Source: Halarchaeum grantii (GTDB lineage Archaea; Halobacteriota; Halobacteria; Halobacteriales; Halobacteriaceae). Taken from it: a DNA stretch of 64,000 nucleotides. The translations under genes were made by a program, and so were the position numbers. Of this stretch, positions 33,563 to 40,991 are shown piece after piece. Where the stretch lies: assembly GCF_014647455.2 (NCBI RefSeq), contig NZ_BMPF01000001.1, positions 310,001 to 374,000 on the forward strand. The letters are read 5' to 3'. Position 1 is the stretch's first letter, and each line of letters starts with the position of its first letter. Below the pieces are notes generated by a model. It searched no databases, was not told where the DNA came from, and saw nothing but the letters and a program-made list of their open reading frames with translations.

Positions 33563-33736
33563 TTAGGGCCCCCGGAACCCGCAGTCGGGACACTCGTAGA
33601 GGTTGCTCTGCTTGCGGCACTTCGCACAGCGGTAGATCTGCGTGCCGCAGTCCGGGCACTTGAACGCCGCGGCGTTCGTCCCGGAGATGTTGATCCCACA
33701 GGAGACGCATTTGCGCGCCTGTCGACCTTCGCTCAT
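33563..33736 (-). CDS. HVO_2753-like small zinc-ribbon protein
   Basis: This 57-aa protein starts [10 protein letters not shown] and has four CxxC pairs: Cys10/13, 27/30, 37/40 and 49/52 (CVSC, CPDC, CAKC, CPDC). Two zinc sites are expected. It matches the small haloarchaeal zinc-finger family typified by HVO_2753, which has been linked to biofilm and swarming in Haloferax. A GAGTTAAAAC element about 30 nt upstream serves both it and the aEF-1 beta gene. Confidence 0.9.
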   Translation of the reverse strand: MSEGRQARKCVSCGINISGTNAAAFKCPDCGTQIYRCAKCRKQSNLYECPDCGFRGP

Positions 33737-33760
33737 ACGAACACGGTAGCCGCGCGAGCA

Positions 33761-33770
33761 GTTTTAACTC
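33761..33770 (-). promoter_or_regulatory. promoter of the zinc-ribbon/aEF-1 beta pair
   Basis: The minus strand reads GAGTTAAAAC, centred about 30 nt before the ATG at 33736, giving a near-leaderless transcript. Confidence 0.6.
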
Positions 33771-33840
33771 TTGTCTTGTGCGAGCGAGGCGGGGCGAGGC
33801 TTCGGCAGGCTTTTGGACGGGTCGTTCGAACCCGCGCATC

Positions 33841-34134
33841 ATGACCGACGACGTCGAGACGGTGACGTTCACCGTCGACGGACCGGACGGTAGCGACGAG
33901 TTCGAACTCCCGGCGGGCCTCGTGGACCTCCTCGCGGAGGAGGACGACGAGTCGCAGGCGCAGGTCGTCGCGGACATCGCGCTGATGGGCTTCGCGAACC
34001 GCGCCCACCAGTTCGCCCACCACGGGCAGGGCGAGGCGAGCGACGAGCTCGAGGCCATCGAGTCGGAGACGCTCGACCTCTTCGAGGAGCGCTTCGGCGT
34101 CTCCTACGGCGAGGCGACCGGCCACTCGCACTGA
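33841..34134 (+). CDS. conserved-looking acidic small protein
   Basis: This 97-aa, very acidic protein has a beta-strand N-terminus ([13 protein letters not shown]) and a helical C-terminus with several His ([14 protein letters not shown]). It lacks membrane and metal motifs that I can name. TTTT about 30 nt upstream supports the ATG at 33841. The next gene starts 4 nt after its stop, so they are probably cotranscribed. Confidence 0.75.
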   Translation: MTDDVETVTFTVDGPDGSDEFELPAGLVDLLAEEDDESQAQVVADIALMGFANRAHQFAHHGQGEASDELEAIESETLDLFEERFGVSYGEATGHSH

Positions 34135-34138
34135 CGCC

Positions 34139-34900
34139 GTGACGCCCCCGGTGACGGCGCCGGAGCCGGTTGCGGACGCGCTCCGCGCCCTGTGCGCCGA
34201 GCACGACGTCTCTCCTTGCGCCGTTGCCGAAGTCGGGAGCCGCGCGTGGGGCTACGCCGGGCCGGCGAGCGACCACGACGTCGGCGTCGTCTACGCCCAG
34301 CCACCCGCGAAATACGTCGTCCTCGACGGCTACGTCCCGGCGGTCCACGGCACGTTCGACGGCGTGGACGTCCGCGCGTGGAACCTCACGCGGTTCGCCG
34401 AGCTCCTCGTCGCGTCGAACCCCACGGCGCTCGAGTTCCTCGCGAGCCCGGTCGTCTATCGGGTCTGCCCGGGGTTCGACGCCCTCCGCGAGCACGCGCT
34501 GTCGTCGTTCTCACCCATCGACGCCTACCACCACTACCGCTCGCTCGCGGAGAGCGGGCGCGAGGACGCGGCGTCCGTTTCGACGCAACTCCACGCGGTG
34601 CGCGCGGCGCTCTACGCGCGCTACGTGCTCGCGACACACGCGTTCCCCGACCCCGATTTTCGCGCGTTCCTCGACGCCGAAGCCGCGCGCTTCCCGGACG
34701 CGTGGGTCGAGGCGGCGCGCGCCCTCGTCGAACGAAAGCGCGCGGGCGAGGGGGACGCCGCCGTGGACGCGTGCCCGGACGACCTTTTCGACCTGCCGAG
34801 CGACGTGGCTCCGGACGCGCACGCCGGACGTACTGTCGAGCGCGAGCGCGTGAACGAGTTCGTCCGCGCGGCGTTCGCGGACGCCTACGCGACGGTGTAG
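34139..34900 (+). CDS. nucleotidyltransferase superfamily protein (RlaP/YcgL type)
   Basis: The 253-aa protein has the Pol-beta-type nucleotidyltransferase motif GSRAWGYAGPASDHDVGVVY: GS followed by D-x-D (Asp46 and Asp48 by position). The all-helical C-terminal half matches the predicted nucleotidyltransferase family COG3541 (RNA-ligase-associated RlaP-like). No RNA ligase gene adjoins it. The GTG at 34139 is the only suitable start near the upstream stop. The substrate is unknown. Confidence 0.8.
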   Translation: MTPPVTAPEPVADALRALCAEHDVSPCAVAEVGSRAWGYAGPASDHDVGVVYAQPPAKYVVLDGYVPAVHGTFDGVDVRAWNLTRFAELLVASNPTALEFLASPVVYRVCPGFDALREHALSSFSPIDAYHHYRSLAESGREDAASVSTQLHAVRAALYARYVLATHAFPDPDFRAFLDAEAARFPDAWVEAARALVERKRAGEGDAAVDACPDDLFDLPSDVAPDAHAGRTVERERVNEFVRAAFADAYATV

Positions 34901-35547
34901 GAGAGGAGGACGCCGTCGTCGAGACGCTCGACGTCCGCGAGTTCGAGGTCGGGGAAGTCGGAGACGAAGCCGTCGCCGTCGGCGAGCGTCGGGGCGTCGC
35001 GACCCCCGACGAGGAGGCTCCCGACGTAGACGGTGAGCTCGTCGACGAGGCCGGCCTCGAAGAGCGAGAAGATGAGTTCGCCGCCGCCCTCGACCATGAG
35101 GCGCTCGACGCCCATCGCGTCGAGGTCGGCGAGCGCCCCACGGAGGTCGACGCGGTTCCCGCCGGCGACGACGACGTCCGCGCCGGCGGCGTCGAGGGCG
35201 GCGGCGTGCTCGTCGGGTTCGGCGTCGGCGACGAGGACGACCGAGCGCGCGCGGTCGTCGAGCACGGCGGCGTCCGGCGGCGTCCGGGCGTGCGAGTCGG
35301 CGACGACGCGCGCGGGCTGTGGCGACTCGCCGCGCGCCTCGCGCTCGGCGACGAGGTCGTCGTCCTTCACGGTGAGCGAGGGGTCGTCCGCGAGGACGGT
35401 GCCGACGCCGACCATCACGGCGTCGCAGGACGCGCGCAGGCGATCGACGCGCGCGAAGTCCTCGGGACCGCTGATCGTCAGCTGTTCGCGACGCCGCGAG
35501 GCGAGCTTCCCGTCCACGCTCGTCGCGGCGTTCACGAGGACGTGCAT
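34885..35547 (-). CDS. RibD-like 2,5-diamino-6-ribosylamino-pyrimidinone phosphate reductase
   Basis: This 220-aa protein resembles the reductase domain of RibD and archaeal ArfC, acting in riboflavin/F420 synthesis. It begins VNAATSVDGKLASRR and contains VGVGTVLADDPSLTV, VVADSHARTP and VEGGGELIFSLFEAGLVDEL. The deaminase domain is missing, as in archaeal enzymes. An ATG at 35556 is an alternative start. It converges on the nucleotidyltransferase gene, overlapping it by 16 nt. Confidence 0.88.
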   Translation of the reverse strand: MHVLVNAATSVDGKLASRRREQLTISGPEDFARVDRLRASCDAVMVGVGTVLADDPSLTVKDDDLVAEREARGESPQPARVVADSHARTPPDAAVLDDRARSVVLVADAEPDEHAAALDAAGADVVVAGGNRVDLRGALADLDAMGVERLMVEGGGELIFSLFEAGLVDELTVYVGSLLVGGRDAPTLADGDGFVSDFPDLELADVERLDDGVLLSYTVA

Positions 35548-35663
35548 ACGCGCCATCGCGGGGCGAACGGGGAAACCGTTCGGGTTCGCGGCGGGCGCCC
35601 CGTCCGTGCGTCCCGACGCCTCACGTCGCACCGCCCCTCACGCGTCGCTCGCCCGCCCTCGCG

Positions 35664-36179
35664 TTACTCCCGGACGCCCGCGTGGTCGGTGTGGAGGTAG
35701 ATGCCGTCGACGTGGCCCGCTTCGGCGAACGGCAGTTCGCCGTCGAGTCGTCCCGGGGTTTCGGGTGCGGACGGGAAGCCGCCGGCGGGCGCGAACTCGC
35801 CGAAGGGCGCCTCGAGCGTGCAGTCGTGACGCTCGAAGAAGTCGCGGTACTTCTCGTAGTAGGCGTCGCGTTCCTCCGGGGGGAACTCGAGGAGTTCTCC
35901 CCAGCCGTGGTTCGCGAAGTCGAAGGCACCCTGCACGTGCGTTATCTCGCGGGCGTGACTCTCCGGGTAGCCCTCCGCGAGCGCGCGCTCGTAGACGGCG
36001 ATCGACGCCTCGAAGACGGCGCGAAGGTGGGGTTCGCGCGCAGCGGCGTCGCGCTCGCTCGCGTCGCGGAAGAACTCCGTGTGGAGGTCGACGAGCCAGT
36101 CGCGGACGACCGAGTCGACGACCGGGGTGCCGAGCGCGAGCTGTACCGCGTAGTTGCGCCACGTCTGGTAGAGCCGCAT
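35664..36179 (-). CDS. uncharacterised haloarchaeal helical protein
   Basis: The 171-aa product is mainly helical with His/Trp-rich stretches (HVQGAFDFANHGWGELLEF) and a C-terminal HVDGIYLHTDH. I do not recognise a function. It is divergent from the RPA operon, separated by about 110 bp. Confidence 0.7.
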   Translation of the reverse strand: MRLYQTWRNYAVQLALGTPVVDSVVRDWLVDLHTEFFRDASERDAAAREPHLRAVFEASIAVYERALAEGYPESHAREITHVQGAFDFANHGWGELLEFPPEERDAYYEKYRDFFERHDCTLEAPFGEFAPAGGFPSAPETPGRLDGELPFAEAGHVDGIYLHTDHAGVRE

Positions 36180-36265
36180 GCGTCGGCAGAGCGGCGGCGC
36201 GGGGAAGGTCGTTCGGGCCGCGCCGTCGGCCCGTTCGCCATTGCGCGCGCTCGCGCGACGAACGC

Positions 36266-36270
36266 TTTTA
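36266..36270 (+). promoter_or_regulatory. TATA box of the RPA operon
   Basis: TTTTA lies 22-26 nt before the ATG at 36292, which fits a leaderless transcript. Confidence 0.5.
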
Positions 36271-36291
36271 CGTCCCCCGCCCCAACTCCCG

Positions 36292-37569
36292 ATGATGGAT
36301 GTAGACGATCACGCCGAGGAGCTCGCCTCCGACCTCGGTGTTGACAAAGAGGAGGTCGCAGAGGGACTCCGCAATCTCGTGGAGTACAGCGTGCCGATGG
36401 AGGAGGCCAAGCAGAGCCTCCGCCGGAAGTACGGCGGCGATTCGGGGGGCGGGTCCTCGACGCCGACGTCCGCGGACCTCGCGGACGTCTCCCCCGACTC
36501 CGGGAACGTCACCGTCACCGCGACGCTCCTGACCGTGGGCAAGCGCTCGATCCGCTACAACGGCGACGACCACGTCATCTTCGAGGGCGAACTCGCCGAC
36601 GAGACCGGGAAGCTCTCCTACACGGCGTGGGAGGACTTCGGGCTCTCGGCGGGCGATGTCGTCCAGATCGGGAACGCGGGCGTCCGCGAGTACGAGGGCT
36701 ACCCCGAGTTGAACTTCGGCGAGTCCTCGACCGTCACGACCGTCGACCAGACGCTCGACGTCCCCTACGACGTCGGCGGCGAGGCGTCGCTCGCGGAGCT
36801 CGACTCGGGCGACCGTGGCGTCGCCCTCGACGTGCGGGTCGTCGAGGTCGAACGTAAGACGATCGACGGGCGCGACGGCGAGACGGAGATTCTCTCCGGC
36901 GTCCTCGGCGACGAGTCCGCGCGCCTGCCGTTCACGGCGTGGGAGCCGACGCCCGCCCTCGAGGAGGAGGGCGCGAGCGTCCACATCGAGAACGCGTACG
37001 TCCGGGAGTTCCGCGGCGTCCCGGAGGTCAATATCTCCGAATTCTCCGTGGTCGCGCCGCGCGAGGCGGCCGTCGAGGTGGGCGGCCCGACGCGAATGAC
37101 CGTCCGCGAGGCCGTCTCGGGCGGTGGCGCGTACGACGTCGAACTCGTCGGGAACGTCATCGAGGTCCGAGACGGCTCCGGACTCATCCAGCGCTGCCCG
37201 GAGTGCGGGCGCGTCATCCAGAAGGGGCAGTGTCGCACGCACGGCCAAGTGGACGGCGAGGACGACCTGCGCGTGAAGGCCATCCTCGACGACGGCACCG
37301 GGACGACGACGGTCGTCCTCGACCGGGAGACGACCGAAGACGTCTACGGGGGCACGCTCGAGGACGCCCTCGACGCCGCGCGCGAGGCGATGGACCAGGA
37401 GGTCGTCGCGGACGACATCCGCGAGTCGGTCGTCGGGAAGGAGTACGAGGTACGCGGGCACCTCTCCGTCGACGAGTACGGCGCGAACCTCGAGGCCGTC
37501 CGGTTCCGCGAGAGCGCGGGCGACCCGGCCGAGCGCGCGCACGCCCTCCTCACGGAGGTGTCGGCGTGA
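36292..37569 (+). CDS. rpa1: replication protein A, single-stranded DNA-binding protein
   Basis: The 425-aa protein is an archaeal RPA with an N-terminal helical segment (1-45), OB folds at about 65-155, 165-260 and 280-400, and a zinc finger in the third (CPECGRVIQKGQCRTH). It protects single-stranded DNA in replication and repair. The tandem ATGs at 36292 and 36295 are equivalent. Its TGA overlaps the GTG of the next gene, in the rpa1-rpap1-phosphoesterase order known from haloarchaea. Confidence 0.93.
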   Translation: MMDVDDHAEELASDLGVDKEEVAEGLRNLVEYSVPMEEAKQSLRRKYGGDSGGGSSTPTSADLADVSPDSGNVTVTATLLTVGKRSIRYNGDDHVIFEGELADETGKLSYTAWEDFGLSAGDVVQIGNAGVREYEGYPELNFGESSTVTTVDQTLDVPYDVGGEASLAELDSGDRGVALDVRVVEVERKTIDGRDGETEILSGVLGDESARLPFTAWEPTPALEEEGASVHIENAYVREFRGVPEVNISEFSVVAPREAAVEVGGPTRMTVREAVSGGGAYDVELVGNVIEVRDGSGLIQRCPECGRVIQKGQCRTHGQVDGEDDLRVKAILDDGTGTTTVVLDRETTEDVYGGTLEDALDAAREAMDQEVVADDIRESVVGKEYEVRGHLSVDEYGANLEAVRFRESAGDPAERAHALLTEVSA

Positions 37570-39188
37570 GCGCGAACGACTCCGACTCCGAGGACGACCG
37601 GCCGCGCCGCGAGGTCGCGTGGCGCCTCTTCGCCGCCGAGTTCGACGACGCGGACTACCAGTACGCCGAGAGCGAGGAGGAGCGCGCGCCGAACTACGTC
37701 GTCACGCCGACGGGCGCGCGCGTCAACCGCCTGTTCGTCGTCGGCGTCCTCACGTCCGTCGAGCAGGTGAACGAGGACGTCGTGCGCGCTCGCGTCGTCG
37801 ACCCGACGGGCGCGTTCGTCGTCTACGCCGGCCAGTACCAGCCGGACGCGCTCGCGTCGCTGGAGAACGCGGACGTGCCGTCGTTCGTCGCTGTGACGGG
37901 CAAAGCGCGCACGTTCAGCCCGGAGGATTCCGAGCAGGTCTATACCTCGATCCGGCCGGAGAGCGTGAACGCGGTGACACCCGAGACCCGCGACCGCTGG
38001 GTCGTCACGACCACTGAGCGGACGCTCGCGCGCGTCTCGACGTTCGCGGACGCCCTCGACATGCCGGAGCGCGGCGACGAGCTGACGGACGCGCTGGCCG
38101 AACGCGACGTCCCGTACGGGCTCGCGTCCGGCATCTCGCACGCCATCGACCACTACGGGACGACGCCCGCGTATCTCGCGGCGGTGCGCGAACTCGCCCT
38201 CGACGCCTCGCGCGTCGTCGCGGGCGAGCGCGACGAGGTCGCGGAACTCGCGCTCGCGCCGAACGAGGGCGACGGGACGGACGCCGACCTCTCCTACGCG
38301 GACGCGGAACTCGCCGACGTGGAGACGACGGCGACGATGGACGAGCACGTCGAGGCGACCCCGGAGGGCGAAGCCGTCACCGACGAACCGGAGCCGTCCC
38401 CGGACGACTTCGAGTCGGACGCGGGCGACACCGAGGGTGAGACCACCGAGGCTGAGACGGAAGAAGCCGATGCCGAGACGGCCGACGCCGAAACCGCGAC
38501 GGCGGACGTCGAGTCGGTCCGAACCGAGGCGACCCCGGAGGGCGAGACGGCCACGGACGAGGCCGAGCCGTCCCCGGACGTCGACGACTCGCGCAGCGAT
38601 TCGTCTGCGAACCAGAACGCTCGGCGTTCTGGTGATGACTTCGAGCCGGATGCGGGCGACACCGCCGCGACCGCTGATACCGAGGAGAGCGCGTCCGCGT
38701 CCGATGCGGACGACGACGAGCAGTGGGAGATGGACGAGGAGACGCGCGCCGAGGTCGAGGAGGAGTTCGATGTCGGCTTCTCCAGCGGGACGGAGATCCC
38801 CGAGAGCGACGGGAACGACGAGAGCGACCGCTCGCCGGACGACGCGGCGGCCGACGAGACCGGGAGCTCGCTCGGTGACTTCGAGCCGTCTCCCGACGAC
38901 GAGCCCGACGACCAGACGAGCGACGACTACACCGAGGACGCGTACGACGAGCCGGAGTCCGAGGCGTCGGACGCCGAATCCGCGCCCGCCGACCTCGACC
39001 TCGAAGACCTCGTCGTGGACTACATGGACGAACTCGACGACGGCGACGGCGCCGAGCGCGACGACCTCGTGCGCACCGTTATGGAGGAGACGGACGCGGA
39101 CGAGGACGAGATCGCGGACGCCATCCAGTCCGCGCTCATGAGCGGTCGGTGCTACGAGTCGGGCGACGACCACCTGAAGGCCATCTAG
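37566..39188 (+). CDS. rpap1: RPA-associated protein (COG3390 type)
   Basis: The first 230 residues form an OB-fold-bearing RPA-associated domain (starting REVAWRLFAAEFDDADYQY). The last 70 form a winged-helix-like domain (LVVDYMDELDDGDGAERDD). Between them lies an extremely acidic linker of about 230 residues with repeated TPEGE..TDE and EPSPDDFE/DAGDT blocks. The usual family length is shorter, so the linker is expanded. The GTG start overlaps the rpa stop by 4 nt (GTGA). It probably binds RPA; the linker role is unknown. Confidence 0.88.
   Translation: MSANDSDSEDDRPRREVAWRLFAAEFDDADYQYAESEEERAPNYVVTPTGARVNRLFVVGVLTSVEQVNEDVVRARVVDPTGAFVVYAGQYQPDALASLENADVPSFVAVTGKARTFSPEDSEQVYTSIRPESVNAVTPETRDRWVVTTTERTLARVSTFADALDMPERGDELTDALAERDVPYGLASGISHAIDHYGTTPAYLAAVRELALDASRVVAGERDEVAELALAPNEGDGTDADLSYADAELADVETTATMDEHVEATPEGEAVTDEPEPSPDDFESDAGDTEGETTEAETEEADAETADAETATADVESVRTEATPEGETATDEAEPSPDVDDSRSDSSANQNARRSGDDFEPDAGDTAATADTEESASASDADDDEQWEMDEETRAEVEEEFDVGFSSGTEIPESDGNDESDRSPDDAAADETGSSLGDFEPSPDDEPDDQTSDDYTEDAYDEPESEASDAESAPADLDLEDLVVDYMDELDDGDGAERDDLVRTVMEETDADEDEIADAIQSALMSGRCYESGDDHLKAI
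38611..38633. repeat. 10-bp perfect palindromic hairpin inside rpap1
   Basis: ACCAGAACGC-TCG-GCGTTCTGGT lies in the linker-coding part and is read in frame as NQNARRSG. The basic ARR interrupts an otherwise acidic stretch. Confidence 0.8.
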
Positions 39189-39926
39189 ATGGCGCGGGTC
39201 GAACCCGTCCCCGACCGGCCGGCCGCCGTCGCCGACCTCGGGGGCGAGTCGGCCCTCGTCGTCGCGGACTACCACGCGGGCATCGAGCGCTCGCTCCGCC
39301 GGGACGGTCTCGAAGCCCGCTCGCGCGCCGAGGAGCGCCGCGACCGCGTGCTCTCCCTCGTCGTCTCCGAGGGCGTCGAGCGCGTCGTCTTCCTCGGCGA
39401 CCTCGGGCACTCGATCGGCGAGCCCGAGGATACCGAACTCGCGGAGCTCGAGGCGCTCGTCGCCGAACTCCCCGTGCCGGTGACGCTCGTGCGCGGGAAC
39501 CACGACGGCGGCCTCGCGGAGGCGCTCGACGTCGAGGCGACGCCGGCCGAAGGCGCGCGCTTCGGCGACGTCGGCCTCTGCCACGGCCACACGTGGCCGG
39601 CCCGAGAGGTCCTCGAAGCGGACGTGGTCTGCGTGGGCCACGAGCATCCGGCGGTGCGTCTCGAGGACGACGTCGGCGGGAGCCGCGTCGAGCGCGTCTG
39701 GCTCCGCGGGCCCCTCGACGGTGCGGCGTTCGCAGAGCATTACGACGCACCGCTCGACGTCGCGGGCGAGCTCGTCGTCTGCCCGGCGTTCAACAACTAC
39801 AGCGGCGGGACGTGGGTGAACGTCGCGGGGCAGGAGTTCCTCGCGCCGTTCCTCCCCGAGGCGTGCCCGGACGCCGACGCGTACCTGTGTGATGGCACGC
39901 GCCTCGGCCCCTACCGTGGGCTCTGA
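39189..39926 (+). CDS. RPA-associated calcineurin-like phosphoesterase
   Basis: The 245-aa metallophosphoesterase has the full metal motif set: DYHAG, LGDLGHS, RGNHDGG, CHGHT and VGHEHP. This third gene of RPA operons is a phosphoesterase of unknown substrate. Its ATG follows the preceding TAG directly, so the three genes form one operon. Confidence 0.9.
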   Translation: MARVEPVPDRPAAVADLGGESALVVADYHAGIERSLRRDGLEARSRAEERRDRVLSLVVSEGVERVVFLGDLGHSIGEPEDTELAELEALVAELPVPVTLVRGNHDGGLAEALDVEATPAEGARFGDVGLCHGHTWPAREVLEADVVCVGHEHPAVRLEDDVGGSRVERVWLRGPLDGAAFAEHYDAPLDVAGELVVCPAFNNYSGGTWVNVAGQEFLAPFLPEACPDADAYLCDGTRLGPYRGL

Positions 39927-39965
39927 GGCCACCGAGACTATCCCGTCGTGGCACGTCTCCGGAGC

Positions 39966-40115
39966 ATGGCTGACTCGACGCTCGGCTGGTCGCTTTTCTC
40001 CTCCGGGATCGTCACGCTCCTGTTACTCGCCCTGCCCGGCGACGAGCTCTGGTGGGGTCTCGCGCTCGTCGTGGCGGGCGTCGCCCTCCTCATGCGACGC
40101 GACCGCCGATACTGA
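39966..40115 (+). CDS. 49-aa two-helix membrane protein
   Basis: The frame starts MADSTLGWSLFSSG and encodes two hydrophobic helices around a PGDELWWG turn, ending in RRDRRY, a positive-inside tail. Its GC pattern and codon use match its neighbours. Small two-helix proteins of this kind are common in haloarchaea; function unknown. Confidence 0.65.
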   Translation: MADSTLGWSLFSSGIVTLLLLALPGDELWWGLALVVAGVALLMRRDRRY

Positions 40116-40120
40116 CACGC

Positions 40121-40900
40121 TTACTCGCTCGTGACGCGCTCGGGCGCACGGAGTTCCGCCCACTCTCTGTCGGCAAGCCACTCGCAGAGCGCTTCGAGCT
40201 GGTCGCTCGCGGCGTCGAAGAGCTCCGCGCCTTTCTCGGCGCTGGCGGCCGTCGGGTCGCCGAACGCGCCGTTCGGGGAGTTCTCGACGGTGTCGTAGAA
40301 GGTCGCGGCGCCGTTGCGGGTGCGGATGGACGCCTCGGGGTCGACCGCGCCGCCGTCGCGGGCCTCGGCGAGACGCTCGTCGTGGACGAGGTCGGGGCGG
40401 AGGTGCTGTATCAGAGCCGTCTCCTTCGGGCCGGCGTGCGGGCCGTTCTGTTCGAAGGCGTCGTCGACGAGGTCGGGGATGGATTCGTTCCACATCCACT
40501 CCACGGCGTACGCGACGTCGTCGTCGCGGAGTCGGCGCCCGACCTCGCGGAGGTGCTGGACGTTCCCACCGTGCGCGTTCACGAAGACGACGCGGTCGAT
40601 GCCGTGGTAGGCGAGGTTGCGGACGTAGGACTCGACGTAGTCGCGGAAGACGGGCGCGTCCACCCACGCGGTGCCGGGGAACTGGCGGTGGTGGGGGCTG
40701 ACGCCGACGCGCACCGTGGGCACACGGAGGTAGCCGGTGCGCTCGGCGGCCTCGTCGCCGAACGCCTCGGCGATGAGGTGGTCGGTGGCGAGCGGGAGGT
40801 GGGGGCCGTGCTGTTCGGTGCTCCCGAGCGGGACGATGGCGAGCGACTCCGCCTCGAAGTACGCCTCCAGGTCGGGCCACGCCGCGTCGGCGAGATGCAT
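40121..40900 (-). CDS. creatininase family protein, candidate ArfB
   Basis: The 259-aa metalloamidase has the creatininase pattern: PLGSTEQHGPHLPLATDH with Glu/His/Asp metal ligands, NAHGGNVQHL, and HAGPKETALIQHL. The archaeal member ArfB deformylates the first riboflavin/F420 intermediate, and an ArfC-like reductase is encoded 5 kb upstream, so ArfB is a sensible guess. Creatininase itself is less likely in this context. The start at 40900 is the first ATG before the family N-terminus. Confidence 0.8.
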   Translation of the reverse strand: MHLADAAWPDLEAYFEAESLAIVPLGSTEQHGPHLPLATDHLIAEAFGDEAAERTGYLRVPTVRVGVSPHHRQFPGTAWVDAPVFRDYVESYVRNLAYHGIDRVVFVNAHGGNVQHLREVGRRLRDDDVAYAVEWMWNESIPDLVDDAFEQNGPHAGPKETALIQHLRPDLVHDERLAEARDGGAVDPEASIRTRNGAATFYDTVENSPNGAFGDPTAASAEKGAELFDAASDQLEALCEWLADREWAELRAPERVTSE

Positions 40901-40961
40901 GCGCGGTGACACGCGCGCCGGGGCGAGAAAGCTTGGGGTGGGGTTCGCGGCCGGCGAGGGG

Positions 40962-40967
40962 CTTAAC
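40962..40967 (+). promoter_or_regulatory. TATA box of the lhr gene
   Basis: CTTAAC lies 25-30 nt before the ATG at 40992, consistent with leaderless transcription. Confidence 0.5.
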
Positions 40968-40991
40968 TCGCTTCCGGCCCTTCTTCCGGCG

